Source of the DNA: Bacillus mobilis | GTDB taxonomy: Bacteria > Bacillota > Bacilli > Bacillales > Bacillaceae_G | Direction of reading: 5' to 3' | DNA length: 64,000 bases | NCBI RefSeq assembly: GCF_001884045.1 | Contig: NZ_MACF01000069.1 | Span: 1-64,000, forward strand | Shown here: positions 25,850 through 35,480 of the stretch, piece after piece | Numbering within the stretch: position 1 is the first letter of the stretch | Layout of the letters: every line of letters begins with the position of its first letter | Notes under the pieces: generated by a model | Seen by the model: only the letters and a program-made list of their open reading frames with translations | Database searches by the model: none | Told to the model about the DNA's origin: nothing | Program-made: the position numbers and the translations under genes

Positions 25850-26812
25850 ATGCACCAGCTTGATTCATTACATCCCATTATAGAAAAAATAATTAATAAT
25901 ATTGAAAAGTTAATGGTCGGAAAGCGAAAAGAAACGATCTTAGCTTTGACAGCTCTGTTAGCGGAAGGTCATGTACTATTAGAAGATGTTCCTGGCGTTG
26001 GGAAAACAATGTTAGTTCGCGCTCTTTCTAAATCTATTGATGCTGATTACAAGCGCATTCAATTCACACCTGATTTACTGCCGTCAGATGTAACAGGTGT
26101 TTCTATTTATAATCCGAAAGAGCTCCAATTTGAGTTCAAACCTGGACCAATCATGGGGAATTTTATACTTGCTGATGAAATTAATCGTACATCTCCCAAA
26201 ACACAATCTGCCTTACTTGAAAGTATGGAAGAAGGCAATATTACAATAGATGGCAGGACAAGACCGTTGCCAAAACCGTTCTTTGTAATGGCTACACAGA
26301 ATCCGGTCGAATATGAGGGAACATACCCTTTACCAGAAGCACAGCTCGATCGTTTCTTATTGAAACTAAAAATGGGATATCCTACACAAGAAGAAGAATT
26401 TGAAATTTTAAACAGGATGGAAAAAACAAATCCCCTCTCCCATTTACAAGCTATTACAACAATAGAAGAATTACTTTATTTACAACAGAGCGTACGGGAA
26501 ATAAGTATGGACAAAGCAATCAAACATTACATTGTAAAGCTTGTTAGTCAGACTCGTTCTTATAGTTCTATACAGCTTGGTGCAAGTCCACGTGGCTCGA
26601 TTGCTTTAATGAAAGCTTCACAAGCATATGCATTCATCCATGGCAGAAATTATGTTATTCCAGACGATGTTAAATTTTTAGCTCCTTACGTATTAGCTCA
26701 CAGACTCATTCTAAAAATGGAGGCAAAATTTGAAGGAATTACAGGAGAACAAGTTATCACAAAAATCGTTGCGCGAACTACCGTACCTACTCAAAGGAAG
26801 ATGAACCTTTGA
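25850..26812 (+). CDS. MoxR-family AAA+ ATPase
   Basis: This 320-aa AAA+ protein shows Walker A EDVPGVGKTML near residue 43, Walker B ILADEINRTSPKTQSALLE, sensor 1 VMATQNPVEYEGTYPLPEAQLDRF, and the C-terminal lid with LGASPRGSIAL. MoxR proteins act as chaperone-like ATPases, usually with a DUF58 protein encoded next door. It is followed at zero distance by the DUF58 gene and then a transglutaminase-like gene, matching the yeaC-yeaD-yebA order of B. subtilis. The operon is probably concerned with the cell envelope or protein maturation; its substrate is unknown. Confidence 0.94.
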   Translation: MHQLDSLHPIIEKIINNIEKLMVGKRKETILALTALLAEGHVLLEDVPGVGKTMLVRALSKSIDADYKRIQFTPDLLPSDVTGVSIYNPKELQFEFKPGPIMGNFILADEINRTSPKTQSALLESMEEGNITIDGRTRPLPKPFFVMATQNPVEYEGTYPLPEAQLDRFLLKLKMGYPTQEEEFEILNRMEKTNPLSHLQAITTIEELLYLQQSVREISMDKAIKHYIVKLVSQTRSYSSIQLGASPRGSIALMKASQAYAFIHGRNYVIPDDVKFLAPYVLAHRLILKMEAKFEGITGEQVITKIVARTTVPTQRKMNL

Positions 26813-28026
26813 TGAAACGGATACTACGAACACTCTATCATTTTACTAAGTTATCACTCATTCCGTTATGCCTAGTCTTAACATTTGTATACGCTATGCT
26901 TCAAGGAGGATTTGTAAGTTGGTTTTTGTTTTACAGTATGATTCCTATTGGACTTTATTCACTACTGCTTCCCTTCTATGCTTTACGGAACGCCGAGGTA
27001 AAACGAATAACAAATCAAGACGAATATGTAGCAGGAGAACCATTTTTAAGTACGATTACAATAAAAAGAAGTTTTCCTTTTCCCTTACTTTATTTAATTA
27101 TAGAAGATGTACTGCCATCACAATTTACAAATTGTAAACAAATAAAGATGAATAAAGTAATACTCTTTCCAGGATTGAAACGAAATATTTCGTTTCAATA
27201 TGCAATTGATACAATCCCTAGAGGAGAGCACTCTTTTTCAAGCGTACGTGTCAAAACTGGTGATTTATTCGGTATGATGGAGAAAGAAATAACTTTTTCA
27301 GTTCCAGATACATTTTTAGTCTATCCCCAGTATGTAGATATAACATATCGACAAATGGAAAATCATTTCGAACAAGGAGCACTTTCAGCAAATATAAATT
27401 TAGTAAAAGACTCTACCATTTCTGTCGGTGTGAGAGACTATAAACCTGGTGACCGCTTTTCATGGATTGATTGGAAAGCAACTGCCCGAACAAACAACAT
27501 TATGACGAAAGAGTTTGAACAACAGCGCAGCCATAATATTATGATATTCATGGACAGAACCCCATCCCCTCTATTCGAATCAGTCGTCACATTTACCGCC
27601 TCTATTGTCAGGTCTGTCTTGAAGCAAAATTCACCAGCGTCATTCGTATCTGTCGGAAAAGAACGAACTTTTTTCCCTTTAGACAATGGAGATAGTCAGT
27701 TGCATCAAATCTTTTGTCATTTAGCGAAAGTACAAGCGGACAGTGCATTCCCGCTCTCCCGGAGTGTAGAAATGGAATTAAGAAAAATTTATGAGCCCGT
27801 CACGATTATACTCGTAACAAGCGATCTTTCTCCCGATATTCAAAAGGCGGCTGACTTTGCTGCTATTAAAAATAGAAAATTAATGGTGTTTGTCGTAAAA
27901 GAAAAAGCAAATCAACTCTCACATCGAGAACTCAGTATTCTAGAAACTCTACAAAAACGAAAAATATTTGTAAAAGCGGTTTATGAAAACCACTATACAA
28001 ACGTATTTTTTGAGGTGAGCAAATGA
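26812..28026 (+). CDS. DUF58-family protein
   Basis: This 404-aa protein has two N-terminal membrane helices (LSLIPLCLVLTFVYAML and the next), a beta-rich middle, and the DUF58 signature VGVRDYKPGDRFSWIDWKAT followed by a VWA-like fold (NIMIFMDRTPSP). DUF58 proteins are the membrane partners of MoxR ATPases. The ATG shares one base with the MoxR stop (TGATG), and the gene overlaps its successor by ATGA, so all three are translationally coupled. Confidence 0.9.
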   Translation: MKRILRTLYHFTKLSLIPLCLVLTFVYAMLQGGFVSWFLFYSMIPIGLYSLLLPFYALRNAEVKRITNQDEYVAGEPFLSTITIKRSFPFPLLYLIIEDVLPSQFTNCKQIKMNKVILFPGLKRNISFQYAIDTIPRGEHSFSSVRVKTGDLFGMMEKEITFSVPDTFLVYPQYVDITYRQMENHFEQGALSANINLVKDSTISVGVRDYKPGDRFSWIDWKATARTNNIMTKEFEQQRSHNIMIFMDRTPSPLFESVVTFTASIVRSVLKQNSPASFVSVGKERTFFPLDNGDSQLHQIFCHLAKVQADSAFPLSRSVEMELRKIYEPVTIILVTSDLSPDIQKAADFAAIKNRKLMVFVVKEKANQLSHRELSILETLQKRKIFVKAVYENHYTNVFFEVSK

Positions 28027-30251
28027 TAACATTACAAACAAAAAAACAATGGGATATGAACAGATTTTTCATGCATGCATGCGCATTTCTACTTTTACTA
28101 GAATGGCTAAGACCCCTCATAGGTATTACAAACGTAGGTAGATTAGATATTTTTGTAATATTTATAGGGATTTGCTTCACTCTCTCTTTTTTTCAAACAA
28201 AGTGGCAGATTCCAATAAAGATCATCACAATTTTATTCATTATTCATTTCCTATATTATAAAAATGCTTTTATAAATCCATCTTGGCTAACGAAATTTTT
28301 TACTGATATTTCTCTAAATTCCTCCCTGTTATTTAAGGGGAATTTACTAGATATCTCTCCAGTTTTTCCAACACTTTTATTTTTTTTATCATTTTGGTTT
28401 TTGAGTGCTTTCATTTCTTTTTGGATGATTCATAGAAAGCGCGGTTTGTTATTTCTTATATTGACTATTATTTATATCACCGTTTTTCATAACTTACATT
28501 TATACAATGCAAACTTCGCTATTATTCGTACTGTTGTCATCGGCTTTTTTATGCTTAGCCTTCTTCGCATAGAACGAATAAAAGAGATGGAACACTTACA
28601 AAATTATGCTAAAGAAATCTCAAAATTACTTAGACCTCTTACAGTGTTTATTGTATTGTCAGCAACCATCGCATACTTCGCACCAAAATTTGGTCCTCAA
28701 TGGCCCAACCCAATGGATTTTTTAAAATTCAACACATCCGAAGCAAGTAAACAGCAAGAAGTTTCTAAAATTGGGTATGGTTTAGATGACTCGAGATTAG
28801 GTGGTCCTTTTAAGGCTGATCCTACAATTGTTTTCACAGTACAAACGCAAAACAAACAATATTGGAGAGTTGAAACGAAAGATTTTTATACTGGAAAAGG
28901 ATGGGAGGTTTCTGAAAATCAAAAAAAGATTTCTTTTAAAAATAAAAACGACGTCTTGAGCTGGTACGAACAAAATACAAAAACGGAGACAACAAAGTCA
29001 ACAATTAACATGCAAAAAAGTTATCCTCACCTTACCTATCCAGCAGGGTTAATATCAGTTGAGGCTTCTTCAGATGCATCATACAGCGTTAATCCATTTT
29101 CTGAAAAAATCTATACGATGGACGGAGACTCCTCCACTACTTTACATTCATATAAAGTAACGTATGAGGTCCCCGAGTTTTCCATAGAAAAATTGAAAGC
29201 TGTAAAAACGAATGAAGGCCAAGAAACAAATCCTTACTTCATGACAAAGTACACACAACTTCCCGAATCATTACCGCAGCGAGTAAAAGACTTAGCTGCT
29301 AATCTAACAAATGATAAAGACAACCGATATGAGAAAGTATTAGCTATTGAAAACTACTTTACCGACCATTCTTTCGTATATGAAACAACGAATGTGTTGT
29401 TCCCTGCCAAAAACCAAGATTATGTAGATCAATTTCTTTTTGATACAAAAAGCGGATACTGTAATAATTTCTCAACATCTATGATCGTGTTACTTCGTTC
29501 TGCCGGGATTCCTGCTCGCTGGGTAAAAGGGTATACGGAAGGAACTCTTGATAATACGCTTGCCTCTGCAGAAGGTGAGGATGTTTATAAAATCGCGAAC
29601 GATAACGCACACTCTTGGGTCGAAGTATACTTCCCTGGATACGGATGGATTCCATTCGAACCAACAAAAGGATTTACTAATCCCTATAATTTTACAAATA
29701 ATACTCCTGCTCCCACAATACAAAATAGCGAAGAAACTAATTCTCAAAACGCGCAAATGCACCAAAGAAACAATGAAGCAAAGCTCAAAAGTTTAATAGA
29801 AGATACAGAAGAAGCTCCTACTAAAAAGATTACAAATGCTAAAAATGTATTTTCTTGGTGGTACGTATTCCTCTCTTCGATACTAATTAGTATTATAGGA
29901 TATACTCTCTTCGCTACTAGAATGAAATGGATTACATTTTTTATCATTCTTTTCTATAAATACCGAAAAGATGATGCTGTTTATAGCAAAGCTTATGGCG
30001 CACTTTTAAAACAATTTGCGCGAATCGGTATACGACGAGGTGAAAGTCAAACATTCCGAGAATATGCTCTCCACATCGATACACTTTACAACTCGAATGA
30101 TATGCAACAACTTACTTTCAGTTATGAGAACGCTATGTATCAAAAGGGACAGGCTACAGTAGAATGGAAAAAATCCGTACACTTATGGGAAGTGCTTATG
30201 AAAAAAGCAGCTTCTCCGCCTAAATCAAATGACTTCCATTCAGCGATTTAA
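28023..30251 (+). CDS. Membrane-anchored transglutaminase-like protein (TgpA type)
   Basis: In this 742-aa protein residues 1-225 hold about seven membrane helices, residues 250-600 lie outside the membrane, and one more helix near 625 precedes a cytoplasmic DUF4129-like tail. The transglutaminase-like core is visible as SGYCNNFSTSMIVLLR (Cys), NDNAHSWVEVYFPGYGW (His) and PFEPTKGF. Family members may cross-link, cleave or exchange amides in envelope proteins. It is the third gene of the MoxR operon, which ends at a strong terminator. Confidence 0.92.
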   Translation: MITLQTKKQWDMNRFFMHACAFLLLLEWLRPLIGITNVGRLDIFVIFIGICFTLSFFQTKWQIPIKIITILFIIHFLYYKNAFINPSWLTKFFTDISLNSSLLFKGNLLDISPVFPTLLFFLSFWFLSAFISFWMIHRKRGLLFLILTIIYITVFHNLHLYNANFAIIRTVVIGFFMLSLLRIERIKEMEHLQNYAKEISKLLRPLTVFIVLSATIAYFAPKFGPQWPNPMDFLKFNTSEASKQQEVSKIGYGLDDSRLGGPFKADPTIVFTVQTQNKQYWRVETKDFYTGKGWEVSENQKKISFKNKNDVLSWYEQNTKTETTKSTINMQKSYPHLTYPAGLISVEASSDASYSVNPFSEKIYTMDGDSSTTLHSYKVTYEVPEFSIEKLKAVKTNEGQETNPYFMTKYTQLPESLPQRVKDLAANLTNDKDNRYEKVLAIENYFTDHSFVYETTNVLFPAKNQDYVDQFLFDTKSGYCNNFSTSMIVLLRSAGIPARWVKGYTEGTLDNTLASAEGEDVYKIANDNAHSWVEVYFPGYGWIPFEPTKGFTNPYNFTNNTPAPTIQNSEETNSQNAQMHQRNNEAKLKSLIEDTEEAPTKKITNAKNVFSWWYVFLSSILISIIGYTLFATRMKWITFFIILFYKYRKDDAVYSKAYGALLKQFARIGIRRGESQTFREYALHIDTLYNSNDMQQLTFSYENAMYQKGQATVEWKKSVHLWEVLMKKAASPPKSNDFHSAI

Positions 30252-30280
30252 TCTTGATAATGTGAGTTAAATAAAAGAAA

Positions 30281-30318
30281 AAGCCTCAAAGAACAACATT
30301 GTTCTTTGAGGCTTTTTT
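30281..30318 (+). terminator. Terminator of the MoxR operon
   Basis: AAGCCTCAAAGAACAA pairs with TTGTTCTTTGAGGCTT, followed by a T-run. Confidence 0.9.
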
Positions 30319-30324
30319 TAATAT

Positions 30325-30486
30325 AGTGAAACTTTAATCAGTGGGGGTTTTGTTCATCCCCCACTGATTATTAGTTGAACCAATCGGGCTTTTACGGGCA
30401 GTTGATCCCCCACCTAACTTCTTTGCTTTCACTGAATTTTGAGCTGGGGGTCTTACTGCCCGTTAATGCGGGATAAAGTGAAACTT
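30325..30486. repeat. bcr1-like structured repeat element
   Basis: A roughly 140-bp non-coding unit lies between two direct copies of AGTGAAACTT (30325-30334, 30477-30486). It folds strongly: a 13-bp stem TAATCAGTGGGGG / CCCCCACTGATTA (30335-30347 / 30358-30370) and a longer arm built from ACGGGCAGT / ACTGCCCGT (30394-30402 / 30455-30463) plus GATCCCCCA / TGGGGGTC. Size, GC-rich stems and an end reading TTTATCCCGC on the minus strand recall the bcr1 mobile repeat of the B. cereus group. The name is from memory and needs a database match. Confidence 0.6.
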
Positions 30487-30493
30487 CTAGTTA

Positions 30494-30973
30494 TTACCCA
30501 AGTACCTTCTCAATCTCAGCCTCTAAATCCACCGGCTTCGTTTGCGGCGCAAAACGCCCTACTACTTTCCCGTCTTTTCCGATTAGAAACTTAGTAAAGT
30601 TCCATTTCACTGCTTTCATACCGAGTAAACCTGGTGCTTGTTCTGTCATGTATGTATAAAGCGGATGTGCCTTATCACCTTTCACATCAACCTTTGCAAA
30701 CATCGGGAAATTCACACCGTAGTTTAACTCACAAAAACTAGTAATATCTGCTTCTGTACCTGGTTCTTGTCCTCCGAATTGATTACAAGGGAAACCGAGT
30801 ATTTCTAGTCCTTGGTCTTTATATTTATCATATACTTCTTGTAAACCTTTATATTGCGGTGTAAAACCACACTTGCTAGCTACATTTACAATAAGAAGTG
30901 CTTTTCCTTCGTAATCTTTTAACGACTTATCTTCTCCTGTTATCGTTTTAGCTGAAAAATCATAAACTGTCAT
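30494..30973 (-). CDS. bsaA: Glutathione/thiol peroxidase-like protein
   Basis: This 159-aa thioredoxin-fold peroxidase has peroxidatic Cys in VASKCGFTPQYKGLQ, FPCNQFGGQEPG, and WNFTKFLIGKDGKV. The usual catalytic Cys/Gln/Trp/Asn set is present; there is no selenocysteine. Bacterial members use thioredoxin-like reductants rather than glutathione, so it is a hydroperoxide-detoxifying enzyme. The frame opens nine codons earlier, but MTVYDFSA is the family start and has GAGGGG upstream. Confidence 0.93.
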   Translation of the reverse strand: MTVYDFSAKTITGEDKSLKDYEGKALLIVNVASKCGFTPQYKGLQEVYDKYKDQGLEILGFPCNQFGGQEPGTEADITSFCELNYGVNFPMFAKVDVKGDKAHPLYTYMTEQAPGLLGMKAVKWNFTKFLIGKDGKVVGRFAPQTKPVDLEAEIEKVLG

Positions 30974-31196
30974 GGTCCTTGCCCCTCTCTTCACTATCAT
31001 TCTATGTTTATACTATACTACATTCGTGAATATACAGCTCTTATTACGTATTCTCCTCCGAAATGAGAGCGCTTTATTTCTGTTCAAAAATTCGACACAA
31101 AATACTAGACTTTTATGTTGGAAAGTTTTACAATTAAATTGTGGACAAAATGTGACAGTTTATATTCCATTATAAAAGAAAAGGATGGTGTTCATT

Positions 31197-31406
31197 ATGA
31201 AAACTGCACAACATGAAACGATTTCAAATCGCGAGTTTTATTTCGTACTATATATGATGTTATTGTATGTGATTGGCTGGATAATCGATGTAAATGGTTT
31301 ATTTTTAAGCTCCTACTTTAATTTAGCAGGAGAGATTATGCTGCCAATCGTTGGTGGCATAGTTGGACTGTTCGTTATGTCTATCAATAAAGAACAAACG
31401 AAATAA
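31197..31406 (+). CDS. Small two-helix membrane protein
   Basis: This 69-aa protein has hydrophobic helices at about residues 17-34 (FVLYMMLLYVIGWII) and 45-62 (IMLPIVGGIVGLFVM), and short charged ends. The start has AAAGGATGG at the right distance; an in-frame ATG four codons earlier overlaps that site and was rejected. It stands alone between a divergent peroxidase and its own terminator. I do not recognise a family. Confidence 0.7.
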   Translation: MKTAQHETISNREFYFVLYMMLLYVIGWIIDVNGLFLSSYFNLAGEIMLPIVGGIVGLFVMSINKEQTK

Positions 31407-31415
31407 TAACACTTT

Positions 31416-31453
31416 AAAAAGGCAGAAGACGAGCTTTCGTTTTCTGCTTTTTT
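31416..31453 (+). terminator. Terminator after the small membrane gene
   Basis: Imperfect stem AAAGGCAGAAGAC / GTTTTCTGCTTT with an 8-nt loop, followed by TTTTC. Confidence 0.65.
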
Positions 31454-31501
31454 CTATTTTAGCGTATAATAGAAACATACAGTAAATAAGGAGTGGTAAT
31501 G

Positions 31502-32473
31502 ATGAAAAAAGTAGAGCAATTATCTTCTCACCTATATCTTATTGATGATTTCGATTTACAACATAATGAACGAACTGGTACGTACGTTTTATTAGGTGAC
31601 GATATTACTTTAATTGAAACTTGTGCAGCCCCTTCTCTTCCGTATATTTTAGACGGCTTACAACAATTACATATTGATTTAAACGATGTAAAAAACATTA
31701 TCGTAACACACGTTCATTTAGATCATGCCGGGGCTGCTGGTTTAATGATGGAAAAGTGCCCAAATGCTACTTTATATGTGCATTCTCGCGGTGCTCGTCA
31801 TATGATTGATCCAACAAAACTCATTTTAGGCGCAAAAGCTGTATACAAAGAAGATTTCGATAAACTGTTTGATCCCATTCTTCCTATAGAAGAAGAACGT
31901 GTTCGTATTGTACAACATGGTGATACATTACAAATTGCCGAAGACCGCATCCTTACATTTTACGATACACCGGGACATGCGAAGCACCATATTAGCATTC
32001 ACGATTCATTAACAAACGGCATTTTTACTGGCGATACAATTGGCATTTATTATAGAGAACTCGCAGACGTTGGTATAGAACTATATCTCCCATCAACGTC
32101 TCCTTCACAATTCCAACCAGATGCGATGATTGCTTCAAAAAATCACATTCAAAGTATGAATGTAGATACTATTTATTTCGGTCATTACGGTGCATCATCT
32201 AATGTTACAGAAGTATATAACCAGCTTGAACATTGGCTACCTATTTTCGTTCATACTGGTAAAGAGGTCTTTGAACAGTATAATGATTTCGATGAAGCGA
32301 CTAAAGCTTTACAAACTGTATTAATGGATAAGATCTCTTCCCACCTTACAAAGTTAAACGTTCCATCAGATCATTCCGTTTATAACATTTTACATCTAGA
32401 CATAGAAATTAGTGCGATGGGCATTATTGATTATTTCACGAAGCAAGAAAAAGCAAAACCCACTATTAACTAA
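31502..32473 (+). CDS. Metallo-beta-lactamase-fold hydrolase
   Basis: This protein of about 323 aa has a glyoxalase-II/MBL core: THVHLDHAGAAG (H-x-H-x-D-H), YDTPGHAKHH, FTGDTIGIYY and a late FGHYGAS supply the two-metal site. A C-terminal helical extension of roughly 90 residues follows the catalytic domain. There is no signal peptide. Two ATGs are adjacent; the second has the best distance from AAGGAG. The substrate is unknown: hydroxyacyl-thioesters or other esters are possible. Confidence 0.88.
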   Translation: MKKVEQLSSHLYLIDDFDLQHNERTGTYVLLGDDITLIETCAAPSLPYILDGLQQLHIDLNDVKNIIVTHVHLDHAGAAGLMMEKCPNATLYVHSRGARHMIDPTKLILGAKAVYKEDFDKLFDPILPIEEERVRIVQHGDTLQIAEDRILTFYDTPGHAKHHISIHDSLTNGIFTGDTIGIYYRELADVGIELYLPSTSPSQFQPDAMIASKNHIQSMNVDTIYFGHYGASSNVTEVYNQLEHWLPIFVHTGKEVFEQYNDFDEATKALQTVLMDKISSHLTKLNVPSDHSVYNILHLDIEISAMGIIDYFTKQEKAKPTIN

Positions 32474-32558
32474 CCGTAAAAGAAGAGATATACAACAGTA
32501 GTTATTGTATATCTCTTTTTTCTTTGAATATATCTTTAATAAAGGATGGTGGAATACA

Positions 32559-32993
32559 ATGCAAAAAGTGATGTTATACCTCTGTTTTACATTATTTATC
32601 GTCTTATTATTATTTGTCGGAGTGAAAATTCAATTTTATTTAGATACAGACGCCCAGGTAAACTTTAACGTATATCCAAGATTATTCTACTTTACACTCT
32701 TCCCTCTTATCGTTGGCATATTATTACGATTCCTTCAATCGATTAATCGCGAAACGAGTAAACAAAGCTGGAGCTTTCAACCAGATAAGTTTATCGCAAT
32801 TACAGTGCCTACAATATTAATTTCCTTTTCTCCAGCTCTACTCTTTTCACCGCTTGGCCAATATTTACCTTATTTAGCTAATATTATTCTTATAAATACA
32901 ACCTTTGTTACGATAATTAGTTTAATAGCTGGTTATTCCCTTTTAGATTGTTTTATACAAAAAGATAATGCAACTATGAAAAAATATAATTGA
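32559..32993 (+). CDS. Small multi-pass membrane protein
   Basis: This 144-aa protein has four hydrophobic segments (VMLYLCFTLFIVLLLFVGV, YFTLFPLIVGILLRF, IAITVPTILISFSPALLF, YLANIILINTTFVTII) and polar connectors. An upstream ATG 18 codons earlier has no ribosome site, whereas the one used follows AAAGGATGG. I do not recognise a family. It lies between the MBL gene and the UbiB-type gene, all on the plus strand with separate terminators. Confidence 0.72.
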   Translation: MQKVMLYLCFTLFIVLLLFVGVKIQFYLDTDAQVNFNVYPRLFYFTLFPLIVGILLRFLQSINRETSKQSWSFQPDKFIAITVPTILISFSPALLFSPLGQYLPYLANIILINTTFVTIISLIAGYSLLDCFIQKDNATMKKYN

Positions 32994-33011
32994 GTACTCT
33001 ATTGAATCTTG

Positions 33012-33045
33012 CAAGCCAAGGTTTGTACTTCCTTGGCTTGTTGTT
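33012..33045 (+). terminator. Weak terminator
   Basis: CAAGCCAAGG / CCTTGGCTTG stem with a 9-nt loop and a short TTGTT tail after the four-helix membrane gene. Confidence 0.6.
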
Positions 33046-33103
33046 AGAATAATTGCATTCCAGTATAATACAGTAATCGAATAAAATTTAGAGGAATGAT
33101 ACA

Positions 33104-35050
33104 ATGTTTTTTCAACTTTTTCTACTAGCAATCATTATGTCTTTCATCAGTGGTCGGCTAATTGGTACAAAACTAAATTTCTTCAAACAAGCAAGTGCGG
33201 CCACTTTAGGTGTTTCAATTACGTCAGCTATGTATTGGTTTTTATTCTTACGCTATCAAGATGAATCGATTATCGGTGTTGATAGATATTTTTGGCTAGG
33301 AAGCTCATTAATCGTATCAATGCTTTGTTACCTAGTTTTTGAACTATTTGATCCTATTAAGCGTGGCGAAATGGATGAGCTAGTAATAGAAAGCCGAAAT
33401 CCTATTTCAAAATTCTTCGCTAAGATTGGTAGACAAAAAAGATATATGCGCGTCTCTTCTATTGCAATAAAGCACGGGATGGGAAAATATTTAGCATTAA
33501 AGCGCTCGCCAGAAGCAGATCGTAAGCTCGCCACTTCACTTCGAAATACACTAGAAGAATGCGGTGGTGTATTTATTAAATTCGGACAAGTTTTATCAAC
33601 TCGATCTGATTTATTACCATCTGTTTTTATTCACGAGTTATGTAACCTTCAGGAAAATGTAACACGTTTATCACAAAAACAAGTGGAAGAGATATTGATA
33701 AAGGAACTACATATACCAAAAGATGAAATTTTCAGCTTCTTTGAAATGGAACCGTTAGCTGCCGCCTCTATTGGACAAGTACATAAAGCAAAGCTAAAAG
33801 AAAGCGACCAGGATGTCGTCGTTAAACTACTACGGCCTAATATTTCTGAAACAATTAAACGTGACTTAGATATTTTAATTCACTTTGCTTTATGGATTTC
33901 CAACAAATCAACTTGGGCTAAAAACATCGGCTTTCTTGATTTAGCACATGGCTTCTCTACCGCAATGAAAGAAGAAATTGATTTCAAAATCGAGGCTCGT
34001 AACTTCGAACAAGTGTCTGATTCACTAAAAAATAGTGAAACGAAAGTAAAAATACCGAAAGTATATCAAGAATACAGTAATTCAAAAATACTTGTGCTTG
34101 AATTTTTGGATGGGGTAAGTGTTAAAAGCGGGTCAGCTTTATTAAATGAATTACAAATTGATACGAAAAAAGTACAACGACAACTCTTCGATTGTATTTT
34201 AGAGCAAATTTTCTTTAAAGGTATTTTCCATGCAGATCCTCATCCAGGTAACGTATATATTCTCCGTGATGGCACTCCTGCATTACTTGATTTCGGCTCT
34301 GTCGGACGATTAGGAACACTACAACAAGATGCATTCAAGCGACTGCTTATCGGCTTTGAGCGCAAAAATTCATATGTCTTGCTTGATGGACTGCTTCAAT
34401 TAGTTGAAAAGAAACCAAATGTTGATAAAGAAGGATTAGAACAAGCTATCAGTCAATTATTAATCCAAAGTACGTATGTTTCTACAAATAGTTCTGAAGA
34501 ATTCATGCAAGGATTATTTCAAATAATCGCTGAGTTTGAATTGGCTTTTTATCCAATGGTTGCAGGAGCTTTCCGCTCTTTAATTACGCTAGAAGGAACG
34601 ATGCTACAACTAAATCCCGAATTCAATTTAATGAACGAAGCGAAACGCTTTGCGAAAGATCATGCAGCTAGTTTTATGCCGGTTAACAATTATTCTAGTC
34701 TAAAAGAAGCTGCAACAAACGAATTACTCTCTATGTTACCTGCCATACGACGCATTCCTAGAAAACTAGATGATTTAAGTTCAAAACTAGAAAACGGAGA
34801 ATTATCTGTAAAAGTCGGCTTTTTCTCTGACGAAACAAATGCATCATTCATTACTACGTTTATCTCGCAATTCCTCATTGCATTTATTGGAACTGCATTT
34901 GGTGGGATTTCAGTAGGCGTATTGCATTTAGCAAACAATGCGAAAGAGCCAAATAATCAATTTTTAAGTGTCGTTGGTTACGGTGGTTTATTTATAAGTG
35001 CGATATTACTTGTAAGAGTCGCTATTCATGCGGTAAGGAAATTTAAATAA
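33104..35050 (+). CDS. ABC1/UbiB/AarF-family kinase-like protein
   Basis: This 648-aa protein has two or three N-terminal membrane helices, the ABC1 core at about 150-450 and two C-terminal helices. Hallmarks are the KxGQ motif FIKFGQVLSTRSDLLP, the alanine-rich loop AAASIGQVHKAKL, the catalytic-loop FHADPHPGNVYI and the metal-binding LLDFGSVGRLG. Family members are atypical ATPases needed for quinone synthesis or lipid homeostasis. In a menaquinone-using Bacillus the exact role is unclear. The gene is monocistronic. Confidence 0.92.
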   Translation: MFFQLFLLAIIMSFISGRLIGTKLNFFKQASAATLGVSITSAMYWFLFLRYQDESIIGVDRYFWLGSSLIVSMLCYLVFELFDPIKRGEMDELVIESRNPISKFFAKIGRQKRYMRVSSIAIKHGMGKYLALKRSPEADRKLATSLRNTLEECGGVFIKFGQVLSTRSDLLPSVFIHELCNLQENVTRLSQKQVEEILIKELHIPKDEIFSFFEMEPLAAASIGQVHKAKLKESDQDVVVKLLRPNISETIKRDLDILIHFALWISNKSTWAKNIGFLDLAHGFSTAMKEEIDFKIEARNFEQVSDSLKNSETKVKIPKVYQEYSNSKILVLEFLDGVSVKSGSALLNELQIDTKKVQRQLFDCILEQIFFKGIFHADPHPGNVYILRDGTPALLDFGSVGRLGTLQQDAFKRLLIGFERKNSYVLLDGLLQLVEKKPNVDKEGLEQAISQLLIQSTYVSTNSSEEFMQGLFQIIAEFELAFYPMVAGAFRSLITLEGTMLQLNPEFNLMNEAKRFAKDHAASFMPVNNYSSLKEAATNELLSMLPAIRRIPRKLDDLSSKLENGELSVKVGFFSDETNASFITTFISQFLIAFIGTAFGGISVGVLHLANNAKEPNNQFLSVVGYGGLFISAILLVRVAIHAVRKFK

Positions 35051-35059
35051 TAATAAAAT

Positions 35060-35094
35060 GAGTATACAATCACATAGATTGTATACTCGTTTTT
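35060..35094 (+). terminator. Terminator of the UbiB-type gene
   Basis: GAGTATACAAT / ATTGTATACTC stem, then GTTTTTTATT. Confidence 0.88.
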
Positions 35095-35191
35095 TATTGT
35101 TTACTTATTCAATATATACTAGGAAATTTATGTTAAACTAAAGAAAATCGTGTACTAAGTTAAATGCCATTTCAACTAAGGGAGCATTATT

Positions 35192-35437
35192 ATGTATAAA
35201 CTTTTTGGATTCTCGTGTCTAATGTTTCTCGCAAGTATATGTTCTTTCTTTATTTTAAGAGGGCCTAATGCAAATTTAACTTTAATTGTTGCGATTCTAG
35301 CTCCCCTTTCATTACTCGGAATTATTTTTGCGATAGCATCAAAAAATTGGTTATTCGGAATAGTTGGCACTGCATTAAATGGCGTAATACTAGTAGTTGT
35401 ATATTTTCTATTGCTAGCAAAAGGAATAGGTGGTTAA
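35192..35437 (+). CDS. Small three-helix membrane protein
   Basis: This 81-aa, strongly hydrophobic protein has helices at about residues 3-22, 29-46 and 54-75 and ends in KGIGG. It begins after GGGAGC. I do not recognise a family. It converges on the sigma/anti-sigma pair and shares a hairpin with it. Confidence 0.68.
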   Translation: MYKLFGFSCLMFLASICSFFILRGPNANLTLIVAILAPLSLLGIIFAIASKNWLFGIVGTALNGVILVVVYFLLLAKGIGG

Positions 35438-35447
35438 TACAATTAAT

Positions 35448-35475
35448 AAAGCTCACAGCTAAAGCTATGAGCTTT
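35448..35475. terminator. Hairpin shared by converging genes
   Basis: AAAGCTCACAGCT / AGCTATGAGCTTT (one mismatch), between the stop codons of the small membrane gene and the anti-sigma gene. Confidence 0.65.
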
Positions 35476-35480
35476 CCTAC

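Noticed and set aside
31150-31170. TGTGACA upstream of the 69-aa membrane gene as an FNR half-site
   Set aside because: There is no TCACA partner at the right distance.
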